64,000 nucleotides of DNA. It comes from Candidatus Gastranaerophilales bacterium. Its GTDB lineage: Bacteria > Cyanobacteriota > Vampirovibrionia > Gastranaerophilales > Gastranaerophilaceae. This document shows, piece by piece, positions 1-7,440 of this stretch. The DNA lies in NCBI GenBank assembly GCA_944323255.1, contig CALURU010000013.1:1-64000 (forward strand), read 5' to 3'. The notes beneath the pieces are model-generated. The model was not told the origin of the DNA. It saw nothing but the letters and a program-made list of their open reading frames with translations, and did not search any database. Within the stretch, counting starts at the first letter, position 1. Each line of letters starts with the position of its first letter. The translations under genes were made by a program, and so were the position numbers.

Positions 1-1
1 C

Positions 2-124
2 AAACAAAATATTGCGCAGACGGGTATATACAGGCAGTTGAAGTATAGATGGGTACCAGGTAATAAATCCAGCGAATCAGGATATAGACCAATTCCATCA
101 CAGAACTTCAATTTAGGAATTTGA
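2..124 (+). CDS. C-terminal end of an unidentified protein (partial at window edge)
   Basis: One frame is open from the window edge to a TGA at 122-124, giving 40 residues ending in SQNFNLGI. The start lies outside the window, so family and length cannot be judged. It ends 11 bases before tRNA-Leu. The residue mix (Ser, Pro, Asn and aromatic) is plausible for a real C-terminus, but a second frame is also open for 15 codons and ends at 48. Coding status is therefore uncertain. Confidence 0.35.
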   Translation, partial: KQNIAQTGIYRQLKYRWVPGNKSSESGYRPIPSQNFNLGI

Positions 125-135
125 AAACTAAATAT

Positions 136-219
136 GCCGATGTGATGGAATTGGTAGACGTGCCAGACTCAAAATCTGGTGTAGGCAACTACGTGCCGGT
201 TCGACCCCGGCCATCGGCA
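136..219 (+). tRNA. tRNA-Leu (anticodon CAA)
   Basis: A complete class II tRNA can be folded by eye. The acceptor stem is GCCGATG with CATCGGC. The anticodon stem is CCAGA/TCTGG around loop CTCAAAA, so the anticodon is CAA and reads UUG. The long variable arm (GTAG-GCAA-CTAC) is typical of leucine tRNAs, and the T-arm is GCCGG-TTCGACC-CCGGC. CCA is not encoded. A terminator follows directly. Confidence 0.97.
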
Positions 220-226
220 ATTTTAA

Positions 227-256
227 AAAATACCTGATATGTCAGGTATTTTTTAT
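227..256 (+). terminator. Rho-independent terminator after tRNA-Leu
   Basis: A stem of AATACCTGA paired with TCAGGTATT around a TATG loop is followed by a T run. It sits 8 bases after the tRNA and is well placed to end its transcript. Confidence 0.85.
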
Positions 257-306
257 TGTAAATACAATTAACGCTAATATTAAATGTCGAAGCAAAAAAT
301 ATAAAT

Positions 307-585
307 ATGCGAATACAAAATATACAAAATACTCAGAGGCTGCATTTTTGTGCGGCAAATTCAAAATCTGCAATGCAGAAACAGGCTGTTAATCCTATGA
401 AGGACGGATTAACTACGGCAGGTGCTTGGTTCGGTTTCGGTGTTGCATTGGATCTTGTATCCAGAAAAATGCAATTTTTTAAATCGCCAATGAAAAATTC
501 ACTTGCAGTTAACGGGATTATAGGCGGAAGCGCCGGCATTGTAACCGGTATTATGGGTTTACGTAAAAAAAATGACGGGGATTAA
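307..585 (+). CDS. small hypothetical protein with a Gly-rich hydrophobic segment
   Basis: This 92-residue protein is not one I recognise. It starts MRIQNIQNTQ and has a phenylalanine near residue 14 (HFCA). The same M-x-[IV]-[NQ]...N...F layout opens three other small proteins in this window (16423-16749, 23260-23691, 27118-27402). The second half has two hydrophobic, glycine-rich stretches (about residues 38-50 and 66-84) that could be membrane segments, followed by a basic/acidic tail. There is no clear Shine-Dalgarno sequence. It stands alone between tRNA-Leu and the convergent SEC-C gene. Confidence 0.6.
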   Translation: MRIQNIQNTQRLHFCAANSKSAMQKQAVNPMKDGLTTAGAWFGFGVALDLVSRKMQFFKSPMKNSLAVNGIIGGSAGIVTGIMGLRKKNDGD

Positions 586-648
586 TCTTTAAATTTTTAA
601 TTTTAACCCTGTCATTTTTATTTCTTATAATTTTTTTTGATTTATATT

Positions 649-700
649 GCAGTTTACATTATAAAAGCTAAAATTTGTGTAAAGTTGTATATAAGTCCCA
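649..700. repeat. dispersed repeat, intact copy (partner at 36425-36565)
   Basis: The left part (GCAGTTTACATTATAAAAGC) and the right part (TGTGTAAAGTTGTATATAAG, then TCCCA) recur upstream of mutS2 at 36425-36565. There the two parts are separated by about 90 bases of unrelated palindromic sequence. Both copies are intergenic. Here the copy overlaps nothing and lies just downstream of the SEC-C gene. Confidence 0.6.
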
Positions 701-714
701 TTTTCTTATATTTT

Positions 715-1959
715 TTATCTTCCGCAGCAATTTTTGAATTTCTTGCCGCTGCCGCAAGGACAAGGATCATTCCTGCCGACTTTTTCTGTTATTACAGGTT
801 TTTGCGGCTGTGGAAGCGAAATGTAATCAAAGATTTCAGAAAATGCTTTGGAACAAAATAATATTGTAGCAGATGAATAAATCCTGTTATTCAAATAATC
901 TGATTTATATTTTTTGATTAGTTCTTCATAAGTATAATTTGTTTCCATAATCTCGTTTAAAGTTGCCATAAAATTCGGGTACATGCTGGAAACTTTATCC
1001 AGTATTATGTTTGGAATTGAATCATTTGTAAGGAAGTACTCTATACAATTTTTTGCATTTTCAACTTTCGATTTGTCCTCAAAAATTGTACAAAAAGTTT
1101 TATAAAAAGGTATTGCATACAATCCGTTTTTCTCATCAAAGATTACAGCAACGTCATAAACCTCATTGTGGGAAGAAAATCCGCCCATAGAATTTTCCAG
1201 AAAGTTTGAATAGTTGTTATCAAGCTCTTTTACGTGGAAAAATTTAAATTCGGTTATGTCGCAGCCTTTGTCTGATAAATCGATTTCCTCACCCTCATTA
1301 AAAGCTCCGATTATATCATCAGCATGCTTATTAGTTGTAAGAATAATGTCTTTATCAAAAGTTTTAATAAATTTTTGATACATTTCTGCAATAGTCTTTT
1401 TGATTTCTTTTTCTTTGTCAGGATTGTCAAAATATAGCATTCTCGGAGTGTGAACAAGTTTCATTACTGCATATCTGTATGCTTCTTCTTTTTGTGAATG
1501 TGAAAGTACGCTTGAAATTTCTATAACATAATGTTCGCCATCCAGCTCAAAGATTCTTGCAACAATATACTGACCTGCATAAATCCCGCGGAAATTTGTC
1601 ATTTTAGTTAGTGAAAGAACAGTGTATGTTTTTTCATTTACGAGGTTATATAGTTCAAACCCGGTTTTGAGAATCTTTTTAATTTCAAAAATAGAAGCCT
1701 GTGCATTAATAAAACTGTCAATAATAGGCTGTGCACCTTTTTCTTCCCTGAACATTTCCAGAACAGATTTATTATCGATTTTGCGTTCAAAAATATAAGG
1801 AAGGAAGATTTTCTCCATCTGGTTTAGTGAAATATTTCTGGCTCCTATTGTTGCCAGATATTCATCAAAATCGGCTTTGATTTTTTCATTAGCCTGTGTA
1901 AAGTCAAAAATTTCTTTAACAACGTCATTAATACTATTAATCTTATCTATTACAGTCAT
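715..1959 (-). CDS. SEC-C motif-containing protein
   Basis: The 414-residue product ends in a SEC-C zinc-binding motif (about residues 394-414; [18 protein letters not shown]), the small zinc knuckle first known from SecA C-termini and also found on many unrelated proteins. The rest, mostly acidic and alpha-helical, matches no family I know. I chose the ATG at 1959 because GGAG lies about 8 bases upstream; an in-frame ATG at 2022 would add 21 residues without a better site. The role is unknown; the motif suggests binding to SecB-like or ribosomal partners, but that is inference. Confidence 0.8.
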   Translation of the reverse strand: MTVIDKINSINDVVKEIFDFTQANEKIKADFDEYLATIGARNISLNQMEKIFLPYIFERKIDNKSVLEMFREEKGAQPIIDSFINAQASIFEIKKILKTGFELYNLVNEKTYTVLSLTKMTNFRGIYAGQYIVARIFELDGEHYVIEISSVLSHSQKEEAYRYAVMKLVHTPRMLYFDNPDKEKEIKKTIAEMYQKFIKTFDKDIILTTNKHADDIIGAFNEGEEIDLSDKGCDITEFKFFHVKELDNNYSNFLENSMGGFSSHNEVYDVAVIFDEKNGLYAIPFYKTFCTIFEDKSKVENAKNCIEYFLTNDSIPNIILDKVSSMYPNFMATLNEIMETNYTYEELIKKYKSDYLNNRIYSSATILFCSKAFSEIFDYISLPQPQKPVITEKVGRNDPCPCGSGKKFKNCCGR

Positions 1960-2271
1960 TGCTTTCTCCTCAAAAACTTGTATATATAGAATAGCGTAAG
2001 CATGGTTATTTATCAATAACACTGGTTGGGGGTAAGTATATCTATCTGAGGAAAAACATAGGCGGCTACTAAAAAGCTAAAAAACTGATTCCAAATTCTG
2101 AAAAGCAGTTTTTTGCCGGTAATATATTTATTTTTTGCATTAGAGATTTTGTATCATACTAAAGTTATAGGTATTATGTAGAAAATAATCATCTATTCTA
2201 ATGATTTATTTTATTTCTAATATTGTTAAGCTATAAATGTAAAAGAGTCTGAGAATAAAGAAAGGAATAGT

Positions 2272-2922
2272 ATGGCAAAAATTAACAATGTAGGTTTGAA
2301 CCTCGGTCAGAAAATTGCTAATCCATTCAAGACATCTCGCAATTCAACAACAAATCCGTTCAAATACTCAAATTTTGAAGGAAACACTTTGCAATTTGCT
2401 GATGTTTTTGAGGGATTTGAACCAAAGAAAACAAGCAAATTGAAGATGATAACATCTTCTGTTGCCGGCAGTATGACAAAACTTCGCTCAAGTATTACTG
2501 AGCCTATCGTAAACTTTGTAAAAAGAATTGGAGAAGGACTTTCTAACGCATGGACTTATGCCAAGAACAAAAATGTTTCTGACATTTCCGTAGTAAAGTC
2601 TTTCAATGAAGCTATGAGCACGGATATTGTTGATTTTGGCAAAAGTCTCTCAAACTCTATATCCGATGTCGGCAAGGGTATTTCAGATAAATTAAATACT
2701 GATATAGTAGATATAGGCAAAGGAATTTCTAAAAAAATGGCATTCCTCAATACCGATGTAACAGATATCGGAAAAAGTCTTGGTCTTGCCGAAAAATGGA
2801 ACTCTTTAATCAGCAAAGTAAATATTAATAGCCATAAAATTAACAAAGATACACCTGTAGCAGAATTAAAGTCAATGTGGGAAAATGAAATCAAGCTTGC
2901 TGAAGAAAGTGAGGCTGCATAA
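2272..2922 (+). CDS. hypothetical protein with internal VDIGKGIS-type repeats
   Basis: I do not recognise this 216-residue protein. It begins MAKINNVGLNLGQKIANPFK and carries three imperfect internal repeats (about residues 117-168) built on T-D-[IV]-[VT]-D-[IF]-G-K-[SG]-[IL]. These look like amphipathic helical units. There is no signal peptide or transmembrane segment. It has a good ribosome site (AAAGGAA, 7 bases upstream) and its stop overlaps the next start by one base (TAATG), so the pair is translationally coupled. The helical repeats could bind membrane or polymerise; neither is shown. Confidence 0.75.
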   Translation: MAKINNVGLNLGQKIANPFKTSRNSTTNPFKYSNFEGNTLQFADVFEGFEPKKTSKLKMITSSVAGSMTKLRSSITEPIVNFVKRIGEGLSNAWTYAKNKNVSDISVVKSFNEAMSTDIVDFGKSLSNSISDVGKGISDKLNTDIVDIGKGISKKMAFLNTDVTDIGKSLGLAEKWNSLISKVNINSHKINKDTPVAELKSMWENEIKLAEESEAA

Positions 2923-3278
2923 TGAATAAAAATGTAGCAGAAATTATTGACGCTCTTGCAGCTCATCAAGATAATGCTTCTATTGAAGTATTGGAAGAGC
3001 TAGGCACAAATTCTCCTGATAACGAAGTCAGAGAATATACTTCACGTGCTCTTGTAAGAAAAAATGTCCATGATTCTTTGAAAATTGTTATTGTAAATCA
3101 AGGGAAAGGAATAAATGACCTTTCTCCGGCAGTAGCAATGAGCACTATAAATGAAATACTTGCTCTTAAAGACAAGTCAGAAGTATTGAAGATTTTGGAT
3201 GATACAATCAATATGCATTCTGATGAAGCGGTAAAAGAGAATGCCCGCTCAGTAAAATCTTTATTAGCTTTAAGTTAA
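2922..3278 (+). CDS. small helical (HEAT-like) hypothetical protein
   Basis: The 118-residue product is all-helical and acidic. It has short repeats (EVLEELGTNSPDNEVREYTSRAL; VKENARSVKSLLAL) that resemble HEAT/armadillo-type helical hairpins. Its start overlaps the stop of the upstream gene (TAATG), so the two form one operon closed by a terminator at 3298-3340. Such repeats usually mediate protein binding, so it may act with its operon partner. That is inference, and the family is not known to me. Confidence 0.7.
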   Translation: MNKNVAEIIDALAAHQDNASIEVLEELGTNSPDNEVREYTSRALVRKNVHDSLKIVIVNQGKGINDLSPAVAMSTINEILALKDKSEVLKILDDTINMHSDEAVKENARSVKSLLALS

Positions 3279-3297
3279 TCTAATATAAATTCAAAAT

Positions 3298-3340
3298 AAA
3301 AAGAGAAGTGTAACATAAAGACACTTCTCTTTTTATTTTG
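3298..3340. terminator. bidirectional terminator
   Basis: AAAAGAGAAGTGT pairs with ACACTTCTCTTTTT across a 9-base loop. With A and T runs on either side it can serve both the 2272-3278 operon and the converging amidase gene. Confidence 0.85.
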
Positions 3341-4147
3341 TTAATCAATTGATGATATTGGATAAACAGATTTCCAATGTTTAACTACATTTAAATCTAA
3401 TTGGGCATACAATGTGCAGGGTTTATTATCAGCTTTTGCAATAATTTCTCCGGTAGGGGCTACAATTACAGATGAGCCGATTGCAGCAATTCTATCATTT
3501 ATTTTTCCTATTTGATTGCATGAAACCGTATACACCAAATTATCAAATGCTCTTACTTTATTTAACGCCAGCCACATTTCCTGTTCTATTTTTAGCGATT
3601 TCTTAAATTTTTCGAGTGGAATTACCCAGGCGGTTGGAAGGACAATAATTTCGGCACCTTGCTGTACAAGTTTCTTATAATGTAAAGGGTATCTGATATC
3701 ATAACAAATACCTAAGCCGACTTTTCCAAAATCGAAATTACAAATTACTAGTTTATCGCCGGCGGTAATTCTTTCCCCTTCTGTGCCGCCCATGTAATTA
3801 AATAAGTGAATTTTGCGATATTTTGCTAGTATTTTCCCTTCACGGTTTAAAGCAAAAGTTGTATTATATAATTTGTCCCGATCCTTTTCAATTACTGTTC
3901 CTGCTATAATATTGGTTTGGTATTTCATTGCTATTTCTTGAATTTTTGCAATAGTACTGCCACCAATTGTATCCTCAGGTTCATTTAAAAATATTGCATG
4001 ATTAATTCCGGTTGAAAAAAATTCAGGCAGCACAACCAAGTCTAATTCTTTTTTTATGTTTTCATTTATAAATTCTTCAATGATTTTGATATTTAAATCT
4101 TTATTACCAATTACAGGTTGTGACTGAATACATAAAATGCCTGCCAT
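3341..4147 (-). CDS. carbon-nitrogen hydrolase (nitrilase superfamily; omega-amidase-like)
   Basis: A 268-residue nitrilase-superfamily amidase. The catalytic triad is visible: E42 (LPEFFSTG), K112 (KYRKIHLF) and C148 (GLGICYDIRYP). The YRKIHLF and GICYDIRYP contexts are those of Nit2/omega-amidase, which hydrolyses alpha-keto acid omega-amides, or of the deaminated-glutathione amidase Nit1. Substrate cannot be fixed from sequence. Length is normal and the start has a strong GAGGAGGTAA ribosome site. It is transcribed alone, convergent with the preceding operon. Confidence 0.9.
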   Translation of the reverse strand: MAGILCIQSQPVIGNKDLNIKIIEEFINENIKKELDLVVLPEFFSTGINHAIFLNEPEDTIGGSTIAKIQEIAMKYQTNIIAGTVIEKDRDKLYNTTFALNREGKILAKYRKIHLFNYMGGTEGERITAGDKLVICNFDFGKVGLGICYDIRYPLHYKKLVQQGAEIIVLPTAWVIPLEKFKKSLKIEQEMWLALNKVRAFDNLVYTVSCNQIGKINDRIAAIGSSVIVAPTGEIIAKADNKPCTLYAQLDLNVVKHWKSVYPISSID

Positions 4148-4336
4148 TAGTTACCTCCTCTTTTTATTCTGTAAAATTCTTTCGATATTATATTCTGTAA
4201 AAAAGATGACGCAAGAATGCTGCAGGGTTGTGTTAATTTCAAAACTCAAAGAATGTTTTATACAAAGTCAAAAAAAGTATATGCTAAATGTATTTTAGCT
4301 ATAAGAAAATAGGGAGATGTATAAATTTAATTTGAG

Positions 4337-4764
4337 ATGAATGGCGGGGGTAAGAAGAAATTTATAAGCTTGTTTAGCGGATGCGGGGGTGGGCTGGATT
4401 TAGGCTTTGAAATGGCAGGATTCGAAATTCCAATAGCAAATGAATTTGATAAAACAATTTATGAAACTTTTAAAACAAACCATCCCAAAATAAAACTTAT
4501 AAAAGGATATATAAGGCAAATAGACAGTTCTGTTTTTGCAAAATTTGGCGAAATCGGCGGAATACTTGGGGGCTTCTTGTTAGTCTTGGAGTGTGACAGG
4601 TTCTTTGTGCGGTATTAATAATGAGAGGGGCAAATTGTTTTTTGAATATATAAGAATTCTAAAAGCAGTAAAACACAAGTTTTTCTTGCCGAAAATGTTT
4701 CGGAAATGCTGTCCCTATAGACCTTGCATACGAGATAGCCTTAGCAATAAGGAAACAATTATAA
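4337..4764 (+). pseudogene. wrecked C5-cytosine DNA methyltransferase (M.HaeIII-like)
   Basis: The first 80 codons encode a methyltransferase N-terminus: SAM motif I ([18 protein letters not shown]), then [19 protein letters not shown]. At the catalytic PCQ motif the frame breaks: bases are lost and the Gln codon reads TAG, giving S-C-stop-SWS. Another frame continues with [20 protein letters not shown], a further shift leads to LAENVS, and then it jumps directly to [19 protein letters not shown] and a stop, which is the family's C-terminus. About 200 residues, including the target-recognition domain, are missing. From memory the pieces match M.HaeIII (GGCC). Confidence 0.85.
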
Positions 4765-4774
4765 GGTAATATTC

Positions 4775-4981
4775 ATGACTAATAGGTCAAATGATAATGG
4801 CAGAGCTTTTGAAAATGCTTCTATAAAAGAATTAGATAAGAGCATATCTGCTTATAGATCTGTTATAGTGAATGAAAAATTAATTCTTCCCAAATGATTA
4901 TCCTTTGTTTAGAAGTAGAAAATTATCTTAATGAGGTTGAAAATTATAATGCAATAATTTACAATAAAAACACAGGGTGAT
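4775..4981 (+). pseudogene. remnant of a HaeIII-like restriction endonuclease
   Basis: Ten bases after the methyltransferase remnant, with AAGG in front, an ATG opens MTNRSNDNGRAFENASIKEL and runs 40 codons to a TGA at 4895-4897. The NDxGRA[FY]E start resembles R.HaeIII as I remember it. A second frame starting at 4894 continues with coding-like sequence (LEVENYLNEVENYNAIIYNK) to 4981, suggesting a frameshift. A full enzyme would be over 300 residues, so only a fragment survives. The match rests on a short motif and on the methyltransferase next door. Confidence 0.55.
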
Positions 4982-5017
4982 AGTTTCTCAAGCTACCAAT
5001 AAGCCTTGTAGAGGTCT

Positions 5018-5054
5018 AACGGTTCTTATCTATTAAGATGAGAGCCGTTTTTTA
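5018..5054 (+). terminator. terminator after the restriction-modification remnant
   Basis: AACGGTTCT pairs with AGAGCCGTT and is followed by six T. The loop of about 14 bases is long. It may be the original end of the restriction-modification operon. Confidence 0.6.
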
Positions 5055-5109
5055 ATACGCATACAATCAAAAAGATTAAAAATAAACTTAAATTGAAATC
5101 CCTCATATA

Positions 5110-5137
5110 GTAGAGTGCGCTCATCAGCGCACCCTAC
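5110..5137. repeat. short dispersed palindrome (second copy at 34515-34540)
   Basis: GTGCGCT-CATC-AGCGCAC flanked by GTAG and CCTAC. The same palindrome with one loop change recurs at 34515-34540, also intergenic. Confidence 0.6.
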
Positions 5138-5159
5138 ACATTTCAATAAAGACAACAAA

Positions 5160-5184
5160 AAAAGACGTTTTAAAAACGTCTTTT
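5160..5184. terminator. AT-rich hairpin, possible bidirectional terminator
   Basis: AAAAGACGTTT pairs with AAACGTCTTTT with A and T runs on both sides. It lies just before the tRNA-like remnant at 5188. Confidence 0.6.
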
Positions 5185-5187
5185 GTA

Positions 5188-5200
5188 AATGGGGCGGATA
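5188..5200. other. partial duplicate of the tRNA-His 3' end (possible attachment-site remnant)
   Basis: AATGGGGCGGATA is identical to 6030-6042, which covers the 3' acceptor end of tRNA-His on the minus strand. Similarity continues loosely (TTCCGAACCC here, TTCGAACCC in the tRNA T-arm). The two copies bracket the toxin-antitoxin module. Integration at a tRNA 3' end leaves such duplications, but 13 identical bases are too few to prove it and there is no integrase. Confidence 0.4.
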
Positions 5201-5309
5201 ATGGTACTATTTCCGAACCCGAAATAAATATATTGCAAATACTTGAGACAGAAGAAACAATACAATTAACAGAAAAAATTGTAAAAATTATAACGTTATA
5301 ATTTACCAC

Positions 5310-5338
5310 TTGACTCGCTGTATCTTTTTCGATACAAT
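5310..5338 (+). promoter_or_regulatory. sigma-70 promoter with overlapping palindromic operator for the toxin-antitoxin operon
   Basis: TTGACT (5310-5315) and TACAAT (5333-5338) are 17 bases apart, near consensus. A palindrome, TGTATC-6-GATACA (5319-5336), covers the spacer and the -10 box. That is where the HTH antitoxin would be expected to bind for autoregulation. The predicted start of transcription (about 5345) coincides with the ATG of the toxin gene. Confidence 0.7.
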
Positions 5339-5344
5339 ATAAAT

Positions 5345-5662
5345 ATGAAAGAAATAATTTATTACAAAACAATCAATGGGAAGTGTCCTTATCTTGAGTG
5401 GTATAATTCCTTAGATAAAAGTGTTAGGTTGATTATTGATAGAAGGCTTGACCGTATAAAACTTGGAAATTTAGGTAAATATCGTAAATTTGATAATTTA
5501 ACAGAGATAAAATTCACAGAAGGTGCAGGTTATAGAATATATGCTTATGAATTTGATGATGTAATAATAGTTTTATTATCTGCAGGTGATAAATCAAAGC
5601 AATCGAAAGATATCAATCTGGCAAAGACATATTTACAAGAATTTAAAGAAAGGTATAAATAA
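5345..5662 (+). CDS. RelE/ParE-superfamily toxin (HigB-like addiction module killer)
   Basis: A 105-residue protein of the RelE/ParE fold, subfamily 'putative addiction module killer protein': YYKTINGKCPYLEWYNSLD near the N-terminus, then IDRRLDRIKLGNLGKYRKF, EIKFTEGAGYRIYAYEF and a Lys-rich end (GDKSKQSKDINLAKTY). Family members cleave mRNA on the ribosome. It is followed 1 base later by its antitoxin; toxin-first order is typical of HigBA-type modules. No Shine-Dalgarno sequence precedes the ATG, and the promoter places transcription start at or next to it, so translation may be leaderless. Confidence 0.85.
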   Translation: MKEIIYYKTINGKCPYLEWYNSLDKSVRLIIDRRLDRIKLGNLGKYRKFDNLTEIKFTEGAGYRIYAYEFDDVIIVLLSAGDKSKQSKDINLAKTYLQEFKERYK

Positions 5663-5663
5663 A

Positions 5664-5978
5664 ATGGATATTGATAAAATAAAATCTGAAAATATTACAC
5701 ATGAAGAACATCTGAATAATGTTCTTATGGATGAAGAGTATCAAAAAATGTATTTAAATGCTGCAATACAAGAATTTATTACAGATGGTGATTATGATTT
5801 GTTCTTTCAATCTTTGGAACAAGTAATAAAAGCACGTATGAGCATAAGTGAATTTTCACAAAAAACAGGTATAACAAGAGCGGCATTATACGAAATGTTT
5901 AAAGGTGAACGTGTGCCAAGATTAGATACAATCGGAAAGTTATTAAAAGAACTTGGTTATACATTACAGGTTGCATAA
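5664..5978 (+). CDS. HTH antitoxin of the HigA-like addiction module
   Basis: The 104-residue partner of the toxin. The C-terminal half is a helix-turn-helix (ARMSISEFSQKTGITRAALYEMFKGERVPRLDTIGKLLKELGY) of the type annotated 'putative addiction module antidote protein'. The N-terminal half (MDIDKIKSENITHEEHLNNV) is the probable toxin-binding part. I chose the ATG at 5664, preceded by AAAGG at the end of the toxin gene; an earlier in-frame ATG at 5586 lies inside the toxin gene. A terminator follows. It probably represses the palindromic promoter at 5310-5338. Confidence 0.85.
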   Translation: MDIDKIKSENITHEEHLNNVLMDEEYQKMYLNAAIQEFITDGDYDLFFQSLEQVIKARMSISEFSQKTGITRAALYEMFKGERVPRLDTIGKLLKELGYTLQVA

Positions 5979-5998
5979 TTAATTCAAATAGATAGGCT

Positions 5999-6023
5999 AA
6001 AACCCTCTCATAGAGAGGGTTTT
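5999..6023. terminator. terminator of the toxin-antitoxin operon
   Basis: AAAACCCTCTC pairs with GAGAGGGTTTT around a very short loop. It is symmetrical, so it could also act on minus-strand transcription from tRNA-His. Confidence 0.8.
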
Positions 6024-6033
6024 AGATTTAATG

Positions 6034-6108
6034 GGGCGGATAGTGGGATTCGAACCCACGTATATCGGAACCACAATCCGAGGTCTTAACCACTTGACGA
6101 TATCCGCC
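6034..6108 (-). tRNA. tRNA-His (anticodon GTG)
   Basis: Read on the minus strand: acceptor GGCGGAT with ATCCGCC, anticodon stem TCGGA/TCCGA around TTGTGGT giving anticodon GTG, and T-arm GTGGG-TTCGAAT-CCCAC. The base after the acceptor is C, the discriminator expected for tRNA-His. The encoded -1 base is T, so G-1 would have to be added after transcription. It lies between the toxin-antitoxin module and rpaB. Confidence 0.95.
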
Positions 6109-6164
6109 ATAATGTTGACATTCTTAGTATAGCAAATAAAGATTTTTACGCAAGTAGAAATAAG

Positions 6165-6195
6165 AAAGGCGCCGCAATTTCATTGCGGCGCCTTT
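6165..6195 (-). terminator. GC-rich terminator after rpaB
   Basis: AAGGCGCCGCAAT pairs with ATTGCGGCGCCTT around a three-base loop, with A and T runs outside. It follows the rpaB stop by 16 bases. Confidence 0.85.
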
Positions 6196-6210
6196 TATAA
6201 ACTTATATAA

Positions 6211-6999
6211 TTAATTTATCCTCTGGAACATATATCCGATTCCTCTGGCTGTAAGAATTAATTCAGGATTTGTCGGATCAGTTTCAAGTTTAGAACGTAA
6301 TCTTGAAATATGAACGTCTACAACTCTTGTATCTATTCTATGGTCAGCCGGATAAGACCAAACGTGTTGAAGAATTTCGTTTCTTGAGTATGCTTGACCA
6401 GAGTTGTTGACAAGAAGTTCAAGCAAGCTGAATTCCATTCCTGTTAAACGGATACGTTCACCTTTTCTATAAACTTGGCGTCTAGCTGTATCAATTTTTA
6501 TTGCACCTGTAGTAATTATATTTTTGCTGTTTTTGCCGCTTGTAGTAGTGCCGGCAGCAGAAGATGATGCAGGTATTATAACGTCCTTATTAATTGTTCT
6601 TCTCAATACTGCTTTTACACGTGCTTCTAATTCCTTAGGACTGAACGGTTTAATTACATAATCATCTGCACCCAGCTCCAGGCCGGTAATTCTTTCAGAA
6701 ACATCTCCTAATGCTGTAAGTATAATTATCGGAACATCTGAGGTTCTTCGAATTTCTCTTGTTACGCCGTATCCATCCATCTTCGGCATCATAACGTCCA
6801 GTACTACTAAGTCCGGATTTGTCTTATTAAAGACTTCGACTGCTTCTTCTCCATCTTCAGCAGTAACAACATCATAACCAACCATTTTAAGACGTGTCTC
6901 AAGAATCCTTCTGATACTAGCTTCATCATCTGCTACTAAAATCTTTTGACGAGTCTCTTCTTCCGTTCCTGCTTCATTCAATTCTTCATTTTCTGCCAT
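6211..6999 (-). CDS. rpaB: OmpR-family response regulator, RpaB/Ycf27-like
   Basis: A 262-residue two-component regulator. The receiver domain (about 18-133) has acidic D24/D25, phosphoacceptor D68 (VLDVMMPK), T95 and K117. An unusual Ser/Thr/Ala-rich linker (about 138-160) leads to an OmpR-type winged helix (about 165-262). The wing region (RIRLTGMEFSLLELLV, DTRVVDVHISRLRSKLE, ELILTARGIGYMFQ) is nearly the cyanobacterial RpaB sequence as I recall it. In Cyanobacteria RpaB, with kinase NblS, controls high-light and cell-envelope or redox genes; here, without photosynthesis, the regulon must differ. No kinase gene is adjacent. Ribosome site is GGTGA. Confidence 0.92.
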   Translation of the reverse strand: MAENEELNEAGTEEETRQKILVADDEASIRRILETRLKMVGYDVVTAEDGEEAVEVFNKTNPDLVVLDVMMPKMDGYGVTREIRRTSDVPIIILTALGDVSERITGLELGADDYVIKPFSPKELEARVKAVLRRTINKDVIIPASSSAAGTTTSGKNSKNIITTGAIKIDTARRQVYRKGERIRLTGMEFSLLELLVNNSGQAYSRNEILQHVWSYPADHRIDTRVVDVHISRLRSKLETDPTNPELILTARGIGYMFQRIN

Positions 7000-7440
7000 T
7001 AGTTCACCTTTTACCTTGTATTTACAAAAATTTGAAATTCTTAATATTAATACATATATCTTAATAGAATTTCATCAATTTTGCAAGGGGGAAAATAGGG
7101 GTAAATGTATTTTGTTGACAAAAGGAACTACAGGCTTGAGCCTATATGTAAATTTACCGGTTTGCCGTCATTCTTTGGGCGTGAGTCCGGAGAATCTTAA
7201 TAAAGTTAAAGCGATTCTTGCCCCCTCAAATTGATATCGGGTTCAGAATGACAGGAGGGCTTGGCGTGACATCTACCAGAGTGCAGTCATTCTGAGGGTG
7301 TAAGCCCGAAGAATCTCTAATAAAATTATATGCAGAATATGAGTTTGCACGCTTAGTTAAAATTATCCCGAATATTTACCAGGTTGGAGAATTTTTTGTA
7401 TTTTCTCTCTTAATTAATATAATCCGTGGAGGATTCAATT
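7000..7440. repeat. intergenic region with dispersed repeats
   Basis: No convincing gene. It holds a copy of the GGGGTAAATGTATT...AACTACAGG repeat (7096-7134; other copies at 42581-42673). Two copies of a GTCATTCT...GAAGAATCT element lie at 7167-7197 and 7286-7316, with an inverted version between them (7213-7252). Relatives occur at 50773-50860. The promoter of the next gene should lie near 7380-7425 but I cannot define it. Confidence 0.6.

Noticed and set aside
637-861. 74-residue plus-strand open frame
   Set aside because: Antisense to the conserved SEC-C end of the 715-1959 gene and partly made of the 649-700 repeat.
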